DNA of 64,000 bases from Manihot esculenta (lineage: Eukaryota > Streptophyta > Magnoliopsida > Malpighiales > Euphorbiaceae): assembly GCF_001659605.2 (NCBI RefSeq), contig NC_035174.2, positions 1,800,389-1,864,388 of the forward strand, read 5' to 3'. Both the position numbers and the translations under genes were made by a program. A model generated the notes under the pieces. That model made no database searches, was not told the origin of the DNA, and worked only from the letters and a program-made list of their open reading frames with translations. Below are positions 38,270 to 50,700 of the stretch, in pieces (positions within the stretch are counted from its first letter, which is position 1; each line of letters opens with the position of its first letter).

Positions 38270-41200
38270 ATGATATGCAACACCTGCATAAGGAGTGTGG
38301 TTGCTCGAGTTGGGATATTATCCAAAACAAGGTCGCAGTTGATCAATATCAGGAATTTAAATGCAGGTCTCCACCTCAGTTATACGTTAAAACCTGAGTT
38401 TTCAATGAATCTAAATATGATGGTGGATTCGGGCTCAACGGCAAAAAGGGGACCTGTTGTTGACGTGCTCCCTGAGAAAGATGATGATGGTGGATATGTT
38501 AGTGGAGGCTGGAAAAGGTGATTACGGGTTCTCCTTTTTATGGATAACTGAGTTGGAAAAAAGGTTTAGATTAGCTACAAGTATATCCACTTAGGCGATC
38601 ATTTTAACTTCTGATACTGCAAAACAAAGGGCGTTTAGAATCACACTTGCATTGAATTAAGAAGCTATTGACTACGGGGTGATATCAACTGAAGTTGCAA
38701 TAATTGCACTTTTCTTTCTATTTCTCTTTTTTCTTTTCTTTTTTGGTGCAGTGGTGTATTTGATAGTTTATTTTGTAACTGCTAATGGTGTCAACTATAA
38801 TTTGTTGCGACATTGAAACTCACAGTGGCATTATGAGTAAGAGTTTCTTTATTTAATAACTAAAAAAGATTGGAATGTACTAGCAAAACAAGGACAAGCT
38901 TTGAAATATTTTGTTTTTTAAGAGGAAAATTGGGAATGCAGTTTCCATTACCATTAAATATTGTTTTATTCTAGCATCAATTGATCCCTATCTCAACCTT
39001 ATAGCATTATCATTCAAACACTACTTTTTTTTATGTTTCTCATGAATAATGAATTATAAGTATGAAATTGCATCTCCAAAATCCTTCATATTTCAGCTCT
39101 TTGATTTTTTTTTTTTTTTAACTATGTCTATATCTCATGTATCTAGAACTGAACAATAAGGATCGAATAATAGCTGTCTTGAGAACAAGAAGTTTTTCTG
39201 ACAGTAATTTCTTTTCCATTGACAGTGAAGACGGCAAACTGAGTTGTGGATATTCAAGTTTTAGGGGAAAGAGAGCCACAATGGAGGATTGCTATGATAT
39301 TAAGAATACAAAGATTGAGGGTCAAACAGTCTGCATGTTTGGAATCTTTGATGGTTTGATTTCCTGATCTCTTGTAATGAAGTTTACCAATTTATAGGTG
39401 TATTTAATGACTATCTATTTCTGACTCGAGGTAGAAGGTGCATTACCTGGTCATGGTGGAAGAGCAAACACCGATTCATTAGAATAATTGGTGTTTTAAT
39501 CGTTTAACAACCTCCACATGGTAACTATGATCTGTGCAAGGGATGTATAAACACGTGTAACATACTTATTCATTTATTTAATTTTTAAAATAAGGTTGTA
39601 GAACCAGGAAGTTGCATAAACAGACAATGGACAAATTCATCAGTGTCTAACTCTAACATGCCATATGGTTTCAGTTATTGTAGTATCATTTAAGGAAAGA
39701 AATATATTTCTTCTCAAAAATGGTGTCACTTTGAGAGCAGTCTACAAGTCTTGACACTACAGCTTTGGATAACTGGAAATAATATCTGCATGCTTTTCCT
39801 TTATTGCCAGTACTATTTTATATGAATGAAGCAGTATTTCCTCCTTCTTCATGTGTGTAGAATGGGTTTCTGTTTTACTCGTTTGACACATCATTTTAGG
39901 TCATGGTGGATCCCGCGCTGCTGAGTATTTGAAGAAGCACCTATTTGATAATCTGATGAAGCATCCAAAATTCATGGAAAATACAAAACTGGCTATAAGT
40001 ATGTTCTATTTTCTGATGTTATCATTTTCCATCTTCAGGATCATGTTATTGCATCATATTCGCTTTCTTGGTAGAATTGTCGTGCAGGCGCCCATGCAGC
40101 ACCAGTGTTCATTGTCTCTCTTTAGGATAGGTTGAAACCAATAGGGTATATCATAGTCTCTCATTTCCCATTTATGGGATTCACGAAACATGTTGGCAAC
40201 CCCTTGAACATATTTTGTTATGGTTTCATATCATAACCTTATTAACTATGCAGGTGAAACATATAAACAAACTGATGTGGACTTCTTGGACTCTGAAAAA
40301 GATACCTACCGTGATGATGGATCTACTGCTTCAACAGCTGTATTAGTTGGTAACCATTTATATGTTGCCAATGTTGGAGATTCACGAACTGTGATATCAA
40401 AAGCTGGAAAAGGTAGTGCTTTCGTTGTAAATTGCATTTTTAGTTCCATGCGCAGTAATCATTTCCAAAAAATATTATTTAGAAGAATGACATTTTAGTT
40501 ACTCTATTACTGTCTTCTTCATCTGTGGATGTGCCCTTTGATTAACTTCTGGTGAAAAGATAAAATATTTATGCAGTATCATGGAAAGTTTGATGTTAAC
40601 TTGTTGAAAATTTTACATAAGGGTTCTAAAGACACAAGCTGCTGTTAATAGTGAATTTTGATCTATAGAGTGCTGATTGAGGACCTGTATTGGATAGAGG
40701 ATCTATGCCATGGGGGTTGTGCCTGCTTAATAAACAAATTTATGGGTACAAGGAGTCATCTGATGTTTGTGCATTTTACTCAATTATATGTTAGTTACTG
40801 TTATGCGTTCAATTGTATAATATCATTATACAATAATATGCATTTAATGTTATTAATTAATGATTACCATTATTCAGATGCAAATTGGGCAAATATGCAT
40901 TTCAGTTTTTTTAGGTGATGTAATACTCTCAAACTACAGCTGTGTTTGTTGTCACATGTTCTACATCTAATGCTTGTGATTGTTAAATTGCTAACTTGTA
41001 CGTCCTTGTAGTTGCTACGCTATTATCCGTGATTATTCTTTTTCCACATGGACAGCAATTCCTCTCTCTGAAGATCATAAACCAAATAGAAGTGATGAAA
41101 GAAAGAGAATTGAAAGTGCTGGGGGAGTAGTAATGTGGGCAGGTAATGTTTTTTAAATTTTGGTCTTTCTTTCTATCATCTTCTTTGAGCTATAATTTCA

Positions 41201-43193
41201 GCTTTCAAGTATCAGAATGACCTGCAACTGGTGATTAACCATTCAGTTTATCTGACTTATGGTATAGACATTTTGGAATAATACTCTGTAAAAGAAAGAG
41301 TTTTGACCCTTCAAAGTTTTAAAGCCTTTGCAATGTAGATGTGAGGGACAATCTAATTGGGTTGAAATTGTGCTTGGTTTTTATGTGATGTGTCCAAATG
41401 ATATATATATTCTTCTTTTTTTTTTTTTTTTTTTTGGGGGGGGGGGAGTTTCTTCTAAGCAAATTAGCTCTTGTTGGTAGCTTATCTTATGTCCTAGTAT
41501 CCAAGCTGTCGATTAGATGCTTTCAACAATCTAGGAAGTTGGACAAGGGTTTGAGACGATATAATCATGATTTTGAGTTTGTGTATATTCTGAAATAACA
41601 ACAAAATCTTAACCCAAATAACAACTATATGGGATGCTTATATATCTTTCAGCCAGAAATTCTCAACCCAATCAACTGCAAACTTGAACAAGTCAAGAAA
41701 CCTAGCATTCATCCCATCCCGGACCAATGAATGAGCTGCTTGTCCAAAGAGAGATAACAACAGTGTCTAGCCTGATAGATTTTCAGTAGCCTTAGTCCGC
41801 GCATCAGATAGTATTTGTAGAGGACTATTCCCTTTTTTTTATTCTCTATTATTTGAATTAGGATAAATTTGGATGAGTTGCTCATGCATTTAATTGTCTT
41901 GTCAGGCACCTGGAGGGTAGGAGGAGTATTAGCTATGTCACGTGCTTTTGGTAACCGCATGTTGAAGCAATTTGTTGTAGCAGAACCTGAGATACAGGTA
42001 ATCTTGCTGTCCTAAATAGATAGGCATATAGTTATTTTTCACATGGATTAAGAATCTGTACATAATATAGTTAAAAGCAGTAAGTTTTATATTGTCTTTT
42101 CTACTTTACCATCCATTCATATTGCTTCATTAATAAATTATTATCAGAATGAATTTTAGATATTGAACTTGTATTTGTTTAGTTTTTCTGCAGCATCAAT
42201 GATTTTTAAAAAAGGCAGCCATTAAGAATGAAAATTTTGCTTATGCCTTCTCTGTAAGACTCAGATTCAATTCTAAGTGTATTACAGCAGGAGGTTTATG
42301 GGGTGGGAAAGAGTTACCTATGCTGCATAAAAAAAAAAGAGGCAATGGCCTCCCCCCACCCAGAGAGAGAGAGCTGTAGTTGTTGAGTAACACCCTCTTT
42401 TGTTCCCTATTTCACTTTTGACTGATACTATTGGTATTTGTAGCAGCTTGTTGAAGGAACTCTATGATATGGTAAGCTTTATTTATGTGTTTTATGGAAG
42501 TTCAATTTGGACACGAAAGTCTTGCATCATAGGTCAAACTGTATGTTGGTTTTGCTAATTGTATTCACAAGGCATCAATCAGCTATATCGTGTTCTTTCT
42601 TCCTTTCAGGATCAGAAAATAGATGAAGAACTTGAATTGCTTGTGCTTGCAAGTGATGGACTTTGGGATGTTGTACCCAATGAGGTAAGTGTGCCAACCC
42701 ACCATCTCTCTCCCTATTACAAGCACACATGCACAAATGCCCATGAAGCAGGAAGTATCTGAATGATACATCAGAAATTCTGATCATTACAAGGAGACAT
42801 GCCTAGTAGGTTTTTGGGGTTAAGACTTGAGATTCAAGTTATTGCATCACCTTAGTGATGTAGTCTTCAGTTGGCTATGTCTGTATGATCGAGTTGATTT
42901 CCTGGAAGTGACTTTTTTTTCTCTTTTCCTTTGGATTGAATCAACCAAAGTCACGATGGCATTCTGGTTCTTTTGTGTACGACTTTTAGACGCTTCCTTG
43001 ACTTCTTTGCTGAGTAGGAATGCATTATGTCTAGGATGCGGTTTCAATTGCTCGATCAGAAGAAGAACCTGAGGCAGCCGCAAGAAAATTAACAGAGGCT
43101 GCTTTTACGCGTGGCAGTGCAGACAACATAACCTGCATTGCAGTGAAATTCCATCATATGAAGGCAGATCCAGCCAATAACCAAAGTCATTAG
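38270..43193 (+). CDS. Protein phosphatase 2C, At1g43900-like (PP2C11 type)
   Basis: Mg2+/Mn2+-dependent Ser/Thr phosphatase of about 348 residues. Coding exons: 38270-38517, 39226-39353, 39900-39998, 40254-40412, 41056-41142, 41906-41997, 42610-42684 and 43035-43193, with all phases agreeing and GT..AG at every junction. A leader exon ends at 37630, and the start codon lies in an exon beginning at 38222. Metal-site motifs are present in order: [17 protein letters not shown] (Asp about 125), [34 protein letters not shown] (Asp about 287) and GSADNIT (Asp about 326). Sequence in the [14 protein letters not shown] and [14 protein letters not shown] region resembles Arabidopsis PP2C11. The first ~50 residues are Arg-rich with almost no acidic residues ([19 protein letters not shown]), possibly a mitochondrial or plastid presequence; internal Met codons at about 46 and 50 could instead give a short cytosolic form. 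Confidence 0.93.
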
Positions 43194-44400
43194 AAATTGG
43201 TATTCATGTTGCAAGTGTAGATTTATTGGCTTAGGCAGACGAATTTTGCAATCTGTGCATGCATTATAACTGAATGTGCATATGGAGGAGTCCATTTGTT
43301 TATTCATTGTTTTGTTTCTTAAAACGTTGTTGCATGAAGATTATGGACTCAAGCGTCGTGCTTGTTTACAAAGTTGTTCATACATATCTGTATTTTGCTA
43401 CCTTGCTGGTTTTAATTGCATCTAATAAAAGGTGTTCGGTATCAATTTATCCTTCCCTTCTCTCTTAGCGTTTAACCTTTGGTCCAACCATACCAGATAG
43501 TCTCTGAAGTTTAAAGGATTGGGCTTATTAAATGTAGACTTGCATTAATGGACGGGATTGCTTGGCATTGATCAAAATTCTAGTTGTAACTTTTAAATTT
43601 CATCAAGGGATGTGACAATAACCCAGAGCCGGCCCATCCCCTTCACTTTTTGACAATTTTTTTGTCGAAACTTTTTGACGCTGGGAACACCAAAACAAGC
43701 TCCTGGCTATTGTGAATGTATTCATAAAGTATGCCTTTTGTTAGTGATACGAGTTGCTATACCATTATATCAGTGTTGTGTTAAATTTTGTACGTTTGTC
43801 ATGTACTACTGCTCAGGCGGTGAACTATATTCTATACATAATCTTTAAGCAATACTGAGTTCAAGCTCAAAATCGCCTTCACTCTAGAAGCTTTAATGCC
43901 AAAACTTGTTGATTAAAGCCTGTTTTGAAGTTGTTTGTATTTAAATACATTCTGGAAATTTACAGAAAAGGTAAACTGAAGCAAACAAAAACGTGTAGTT
44001 GGCAGCAAAGCTGAGCAATTATAATTGTAATTAACTAATTTCTGGCTGCCTAGTGGTAAACCTCAAATTTACACCGATAGAGACGCTACTTTACACAGAT
44101 GAAAGATCATTGACAATTGATCTACAGATACAGACCAAGGAATAACTCCTCAACTGAAATAACAAAGGAACAGATCACTTCAACACTTCTGTAATGGAAT
44201 CATTTTCCTAAAAATGAACATAAATTCAGATGTACCAATGTCATTTTGCTTTGGAGAATCAAAGGAGTACATCAGAACAGGAAAAATTTCCCAGCTGTGC
44301 TGTCTATCATCTGTTAATGTGAAGGTGAAAATTGTATAATTCAAAGCGAGGACCATCAAAAAAGAAAAAAGAAAAACCAAAACTTTAGGGAGTATGGTAG
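43194..44400. other. PP2C 3' UTR and intergenic
   Basis: The PP2C 3' UTR probably extends to about 43,480. The remainder shows no protein-like frame or structured RNA. Confidence 0.45.
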
Positions 44401-44520
44401 GATTACATCATGTGGTAAATGAAGATCGTTGCCTTCCACGGTTGTCAAGTCTGCAATTAGATCTGAGAGCTAATATTCCAAGGAATTGGACAAAATGGTG
44501 GGAGAGATTTCTTAGAATTG

Positions 44521-44697
44521 TCAGTACCAGAACGTAGTCCAAGTATGAGATGCATACACAGAGTCAAGTGCTGAAGAAAGTACACTCAATTCTGATATTT
44601 CTGTTGGTGCGAAAGGAAATTGACCATTGGATGTAACTGATGTTGGACTTGATGACAGTTGCTGGCTCAGCTGGGCTTCAATCACCATCTCGTGCCC
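44521..44697 (-). CDS. Possible small protein, unidentified
   Basis: On the minus strand an ATG at 44697 opens a frame of 58 codons (MGHEMVIEAQLSQQLSSSPT, ending TTFWY before TGA). Base composition is more balanced than the surroundings, and the Ser/Thr/Gln-rich composition is plausible for a real small protein. Immediately upstream is a GGGTAG acceptor-like site with a pyrimidine-poor tract, and further upstream a short leader-like stretch. There is no known domain and no homolog that I recognise. It could equally be chance or part of a non-coding transcript. Confidence 0.2.
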   Translation of the reverse strand, partial: GHEMVIEAQLSQQLSSSPTSVTSNGQFPFAPTEISELSVLSSALDSVYASHTWTTFWY

Positions 44698-44899
44698 CAT
44701 TTTCAGCGTTGACACCTACCCTATTGACAAGCTTGATGAAGAGAGAATCTTTTTTTCCACTCAAATTTCTTGGCTTTTGATTTTATTTTCTGAATTGAGT
44801 GAATTAGTTTCAGTCTCTAAGAGAGAGGGTGTCACCTATGCAAATTCCGATTCTGCACTGCTCATGGTATTGCAGCCTTTTGGGCTCAGTTCATTAGGC

Positions 44900-47380
44900 T
44901 TTTAGGCCTCAATGTTGGAAAGAATAATAATATTCTTCCTATATAATTCTCTTCCTTATTCTTTGTTCCATCTAAAATTCTAAATCCATACACAAGCTTT
45001 TTTTTTAATTAAAATTATTTGTATTGTTTCAAATTAAATGAAATTCTGAGTCAAATCATACACATTAAAACATTTTTTGTTTAAAGTATTTTAACCTACT
45101 TGCTCATATTAAATTTAGAATAATAATAGTTTTATTTGATAACATAAAAGAATAATACTTTAAAATGCTTATTAAAATCACAATTATTTATTTTTAATTG
45201 AATTTCTTAGCTAATAATTCAACACGATAATTTTTATCTTATATTATATAAGACACGCTACCAATGCGTATACTTATTTATTTTTTAAAAATAAATATAT
45301 GTATTTTTTTTTAAATTTTGAAATGAATTTAAGATTTTTTAATAATAATAAATAATAAATAAATAAATTATTATTTAATCTCTATAATATAGAAAAATTC
45401 ATTAATTAAACTCTTAATTTTAAAAATATATTAAAATATTCTTAATATTTTAAAAAATCTATATCTTCATAATTTTGATCGTTACATATTATAAAAAAAG
45501 TTTACGATACCTTTTATACAAATAGATTAATTAATAAATTTTTTAAAAATATAAGAAATTAATTAATAATTTTTTTTAATTATAAAAATTAAATAATAAA
45601 ATATTTAACAAAATATTAATTAATAAAGAACCTTTTAATACATTTTTAAAATTAAAAAAATAATTAATAAATTTCTCACTGCTATTGAAATTAAGTAGTA
45701 TTTTTTCTAAAATAAATTAGACACCTTGCTCCCATAAAACACGTGTTGACGAAGTAAACGGTTATGAATTTAACTTTTATTAATTCATTTATTTTTTTTG
45801 AGGAATCATTTATTAATTATTAATGATAAACTTATGAACAATAAGTCTTTCTAATGATACCTCAACAACTATAATTTAATTGGGAAATAATATTATAACT
45901 TAAATAATAATAAAATTTATTTGTTTTTCCAATGTGAATTGTCCACGTTCATATACGCCTGGATTTTTTTTTCTCCTCTCTTTCTTTAAGATACCATCAA
46001 TTATGAATCCGAATAAAATTCCATGGACCAGAAAAGAAGGAAGAAAAAGAAAACACACACACAAGGAATCTGAATAAAATCACATGCTCATCAATTTGTT
46101 ACATACAACATTAAACTTATTCCACGTCAAAAAAAATTAAATTAAATAAAGTTAATAAGAAAAGGAAATGCACCTTTTTTTTTTTTAAATTAACTATGCA
46201 GTAGATTGAGTTCATCAATTATATCTGAAAATGTCAATTAAATTATATATAAATAACTATTCAAGAAAGACTAAATATGGAAAAAAACTTATGTAAATGG
46301 AATTTACATAACCTTTATAGAAGAGGTTTGAGAAAATTATGTGAGAAAATGTAAGAGAGGAGAATCTTAAATAATACATTTATAGAATGGTGAAGGAGAA
46401 GAAAGACATGTGCAAAAGAAGTTTGATGGGCAAGTAAGTCTACTGTGTTTAAAGATTCATGCAGCGTTGAACGGGAACATATTTGTTCCCTCTAACACTG
46501 CCCTATTCTACTAGCCCTGTTTTACTACTACTCTACTTTGTCTCTTATGTTCCCACTCGGTAAGCAACTCTTTTGTTTTTCTTATTTTTTTTTTTTATTT
46601 ACTGTTTTAGATAAAACCAAGAAGCACAACATTTTAATTATAGTCAAATAACATACGAGTTATTGTCGAACAAAGCTAAAAACTTTTAAGTAAAATTTAA
46701 AAAATGGACTTAATCAAACCTTTTACAGGTCGTTATTTTTTTGTCCTCCTCCCATTCTTACTTCCAATTTCGGTTACGCCGTAGAAATATTGCTACAATT
46801 CACCAATTTCACGCTAGTCTTGAAAATATAAGCATTTAATTTCTTATAGTAATTGCAAATAGAATAATATATTTTTATCATATGAGATCATCAAAGTGAT
46901 GGATGGTCACCAAGGAATACTAAAATCCTGTTGAAAAAAGCAACCCAATACTTAAATTTTATATCAACATCAATGCATCATCTTTCTTTAGATCAGTATA
47001 AAAAATTTTAAAAATAAAAATTTATAAAATTAAGCTACTTTATTAATATTGATATATTTATACTCAGTGATCTTTTCTATTAATTTCATACTTTTAACAT
47101 AAATCAGAATTATATTTTATTAATTAATATATTATATAAGAGTATAATTAACTCCTGTGACTTAATATATATAATTAAATTTGGTAAATCTAAATTGGAG
47201 AAGTAGTTTTTTTTTTTTTTTAAAGCAAATTTATAAGGTATAACACTGCAAAAATGTAAAAGTTAAAGGAGGTAACCAACCTCAATAAAGAAAAGAGAAT
47301 GCAAATTAAAAAATAGAATATTTGTGAATAAATTATTAAACAAATACATATAATTATGTCTTTATTGGTAGAGCAGAAGC
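44900..47380. other. AT-rich intergenic
   Basis: Long AT-rich stretch with A and T runs and short direct repeats. It contains no recognised gene, transposon ends or RNA. It forms the upstream flank of the trehalose-phosphate phosphatase transcript. Confidence 0.45.
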
Positions 47381-47547
47381 AATAGACCTGTTTTGGTCAA
47401 TGCAAATGTCGACATCAACAAAATTTTCAAAAGAGGTAAAAAGTTAGGAAGTTATGATGCAATGGGATCCAAGAACGGCCCCCCTCTTGCTTCTTGCTAT
47501 CTTCCAAAATCCCTAAACCCCCTTCCTTCCTCACCTTTAACTATAAC

Positions 47548-47710
47548 TATATATAAACCACCTCTCCTTCATCTTTTGCCCCCCTCTCTCTCCTTCTCTC
47601 TCTTTCAACTGCCTCTGTCGTCGTCTCCTTTCTCCTTCCAGCTCTCCCTCATTTCTCTCATCGTCAACCTCTTCTCCTCCGTCGACAACTAATTAATACG
47701 CCCTAGCTTG
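47548..47710 (+). promoter_or_regulatory. TATA box, pyrimidine patch and leader exon 1 of the TPP gene
   Basis: TATATATAAA at 47548-47557 is followed after about 25-40 bp by a CT-rich pyrimidine patch and a non-coding, CT-rich stretch ending in a good donor (CTTG, then GTATGT at 47711). This fits a core promoter plus first non-coding exon. The link to the downstream phosphatase gene, across an intron of about 5.1 kb, is inferred from orientation and the lack of another gene in between. Confidence 0.55.
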
Positions 47711-50700
47711 GTATGTCTTTTACTTTCATTTTCCTTTTTCCTTGCATGTCTATTTCATTTACGCTCTTATCTATTGCTTTAATTCAATTTTAAGCCTTTC
47801 TTTTTCTTTTCTCATTCTCCGTAATGTTTTTTATACATGCATGTTGTTTTTTCTTTTTATTTCCGGTCATCTTCTTTATTTTTCCGGTGGAAAGGTCACC
47901 GGAAACTATTATCACAATTATATTATCTCTATTATAAATCATGCATACACACCTCTGTCTCGCTTGCGCATTTACCGGCTTAACCGGTGATCAGAAACTT
48001 CCTTTTTTTATATTCTTGTCTCTTTATTTATAACCGCCACGCGAACGTTTTTTTGTTTTTTATTATTTATTTTTATTATGTTGATTTTTATTTTTAATTA
48101 AAGAAATTCATTTAACCAGAATTTTGCGTTTCAAGTTGCAATATCGCGAGAAAAACTGCGAATAAAACGAAAAAGCAGTTGGTGGTAGTTTTTTCACCTA
48201 CATTAATGTACCTCAACATCATCACGCGATTTGCGTGATGGTAAACTTCACCTACGCTTTGCTCTAGCAAAGTTCTTGATCACGCGCCTTTGTATTGGTA
48301 GTTTTACTAGCTTTAAAGACCTTTTCAGTTACTAACAGGTCCCTCTCTCTCTCTCTCTCTCTCACTCAGTTCGATAGATTAGAAGTTAGTAGAACTGTAG
48401 AAGTGCATGGTATCTGGACCGTACACGTAGCTGACAGGATTCCACGACTGAAACTGGGCCCGTAGGCCCATTGGACCCACATTCTGGTTAAAAAAGGTTC
48501 ATAGTTTTCAGATCCAGACGCGTGTATGTGTGAAGACACGTGTGGGGTGGAATCCTAGGGTCCACCGAGTAGTCGGTCCGGTAGTTCTGGAATATGGGGT
48601 GGAGGACCCCAGCAAAAGCGAGTGTTTTTTCAAAGAAAGGACTGGTACCTGAAAAACGGTTATAGGCATGTTATGATGGTGAGTGGTTTGGTGGTGTCTA
48701 GCAGACAACTCCTTATTGTAATTTGCAATTTTGCTCACTCAAGTATTAATTAATTTTGCCAATTTAAGTAGTTATTTAAAATAGGTTTAAGGCTCTGATG
48801 GTCTGTTGACTTCTTGGACGAGTATGGAAAATATGAATTAGGAATATATTATAAGATAGGTTTCTATTAGCCTGTTAGGAGACGTGCATGCCTCAGAGTA
48901 TACGTACCTTCTTTAGTTTATTCTGTTTTGGATCTCCAAAACAATGACTACCCATTAACCAATAGCTTAAACCCAATAGTTTTGCTTGAAAATCAAGAGA
49001 AGCTCACCTTTATTTTAATCAACTGAATTAAATCTCTTCTTACAGCCTTTAATCTCGCTCGCTTTTATTATATGTATAATATAATATACATATACATGCG
49101 GAGTGTTGGTCCATTAGAAAACAAAGACAAACCACCCAAAAACACCCCAAAGTCATTAATTTGTCATTAGCCCATGAAAAGAGTCAACATGCATTGGCCA
49201 CCTTTCCACTTAATTAATTCTCATACCCCGACAATGTGCCATAAACGCAATATTATATTTCGCTAATCCAATTCATTTGCAGTTCCTGGTAGCTTCCCTT
49301 GTACACTTCGTCCTTTGATATTGTCTGCTTCCACAAGAGGGACTCTTTCATTAGTCTAGTCTAAAACCCTGTCCAGATGTCTAAAGCTTCGTCTTCAACC
49401 ATTAATTCACCTGCTGACACGTCACATTAGTCTTTTGTGCTTGCTGTCATGATTTTATTAATTAAAGTAATTCTTCTGTTTTTTCTCGATTCACACTTTC
49501 GGTGTCGTTTTTCATTTTCTTTCTTCCTTATTATAATAAAATATGTAGACAACAGAATAAGCCAAATCGAAAAACTATGGCTGTCAAACGTTACACGTGT
49601 GCAAGGGGGACGTGCCATCCGCTGTGTCCATCTTAGCCTCCTGTTCATGTTTTTGATTTATGGGAAGTGCTAACACTAATCCCATAAAACGATCTTGTTT
49701 TCAGGGGCGGGGCCCTCTCACCCTCCCCCCACCCTCCCCACCGCCCAAAACTGTTTCTTTTAAAAAATTGATATTTATTATTTTGATGTTAAAATAAAGG
49801 CATGTAGAATAGCTAGTGCTCCTCAGCTTTTTAATAGATAGAAAACTAAAATAACATATATTTAAAATTTATATTGTTTTTTCATTTGCTAAAATTGATT
49901 TTAGTATAATAAAATTAATTTACTTGTTGTTTAAGATACATGTCCATCAATCTTTATTTACTTATTTTTTTTAATAAAATTCTTAGTTGTCTATTTTCTC
50001 AATTTTCAACTTCAGTTTATGTGCTGGTTTGTAACTTTAAATTATTAAGTAGAACAATTTTTAATATTTAGCTGAAATCAAATATGTCATAGTTTTAAGT
50101 GTTGATTGTTTCATAAATGCTATTACTAATCTAACATTAAATTAACTTTTTAAATATTTTTTCTTTTTCACTTTGACTTCAATATGTTTAATAAAATGCC
50201 CCGCAATATTTAAGTCATTGATTGATGGTAATTTTTAATAATATATAGTATGTTTTCTATCAATAAAGTTTAATTAATTTAGTATTAGAATAATTATACT
50301 ACAAAATCTTCTTAATTAAAAAGTTTCGTACTAATTAGTTAGGACAATGGCTCCAGAAGTCTTGGGTAGTTCTATTTATCTTATATTATTATATTTATAT
50401 TGTTTAAATGTTATTCTTAACTTAGTTACTAAAATTTAATATTTATTGAAACTCCTATACTTATTTTAATTGATTGCATTTGTATATTAATAAAAAATTA
50501 ATGTAATAAATTTAGATTATGTCTTTATTAATATAATCTTAAATTAGTCATTGGGTGCATGAAATGAATTTGCTGGCGTTAATATAATATCAACCTTATT
50601 TATTAAATCCTTTCTTACTTATTTAAAATTAATAAATTATATAATTTATTAAAGTAATACGTATTAATTATCATTTAATCAAAATATAGTTTATAAATTT

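Noticed and set aside
41416..41446. T run followed by G run in a PP2C intron
   Set aside because: A simple homopolymer junction inside an intron; no link to a mobile element or structure beyond composition.
47393..47692. 99-codon frame over the TPP promoter and leader
   Set aside because: It runs through the TATA box and the CT-rich leader, giving a Pro/Leu/Ser-rich product of no recognisable family.
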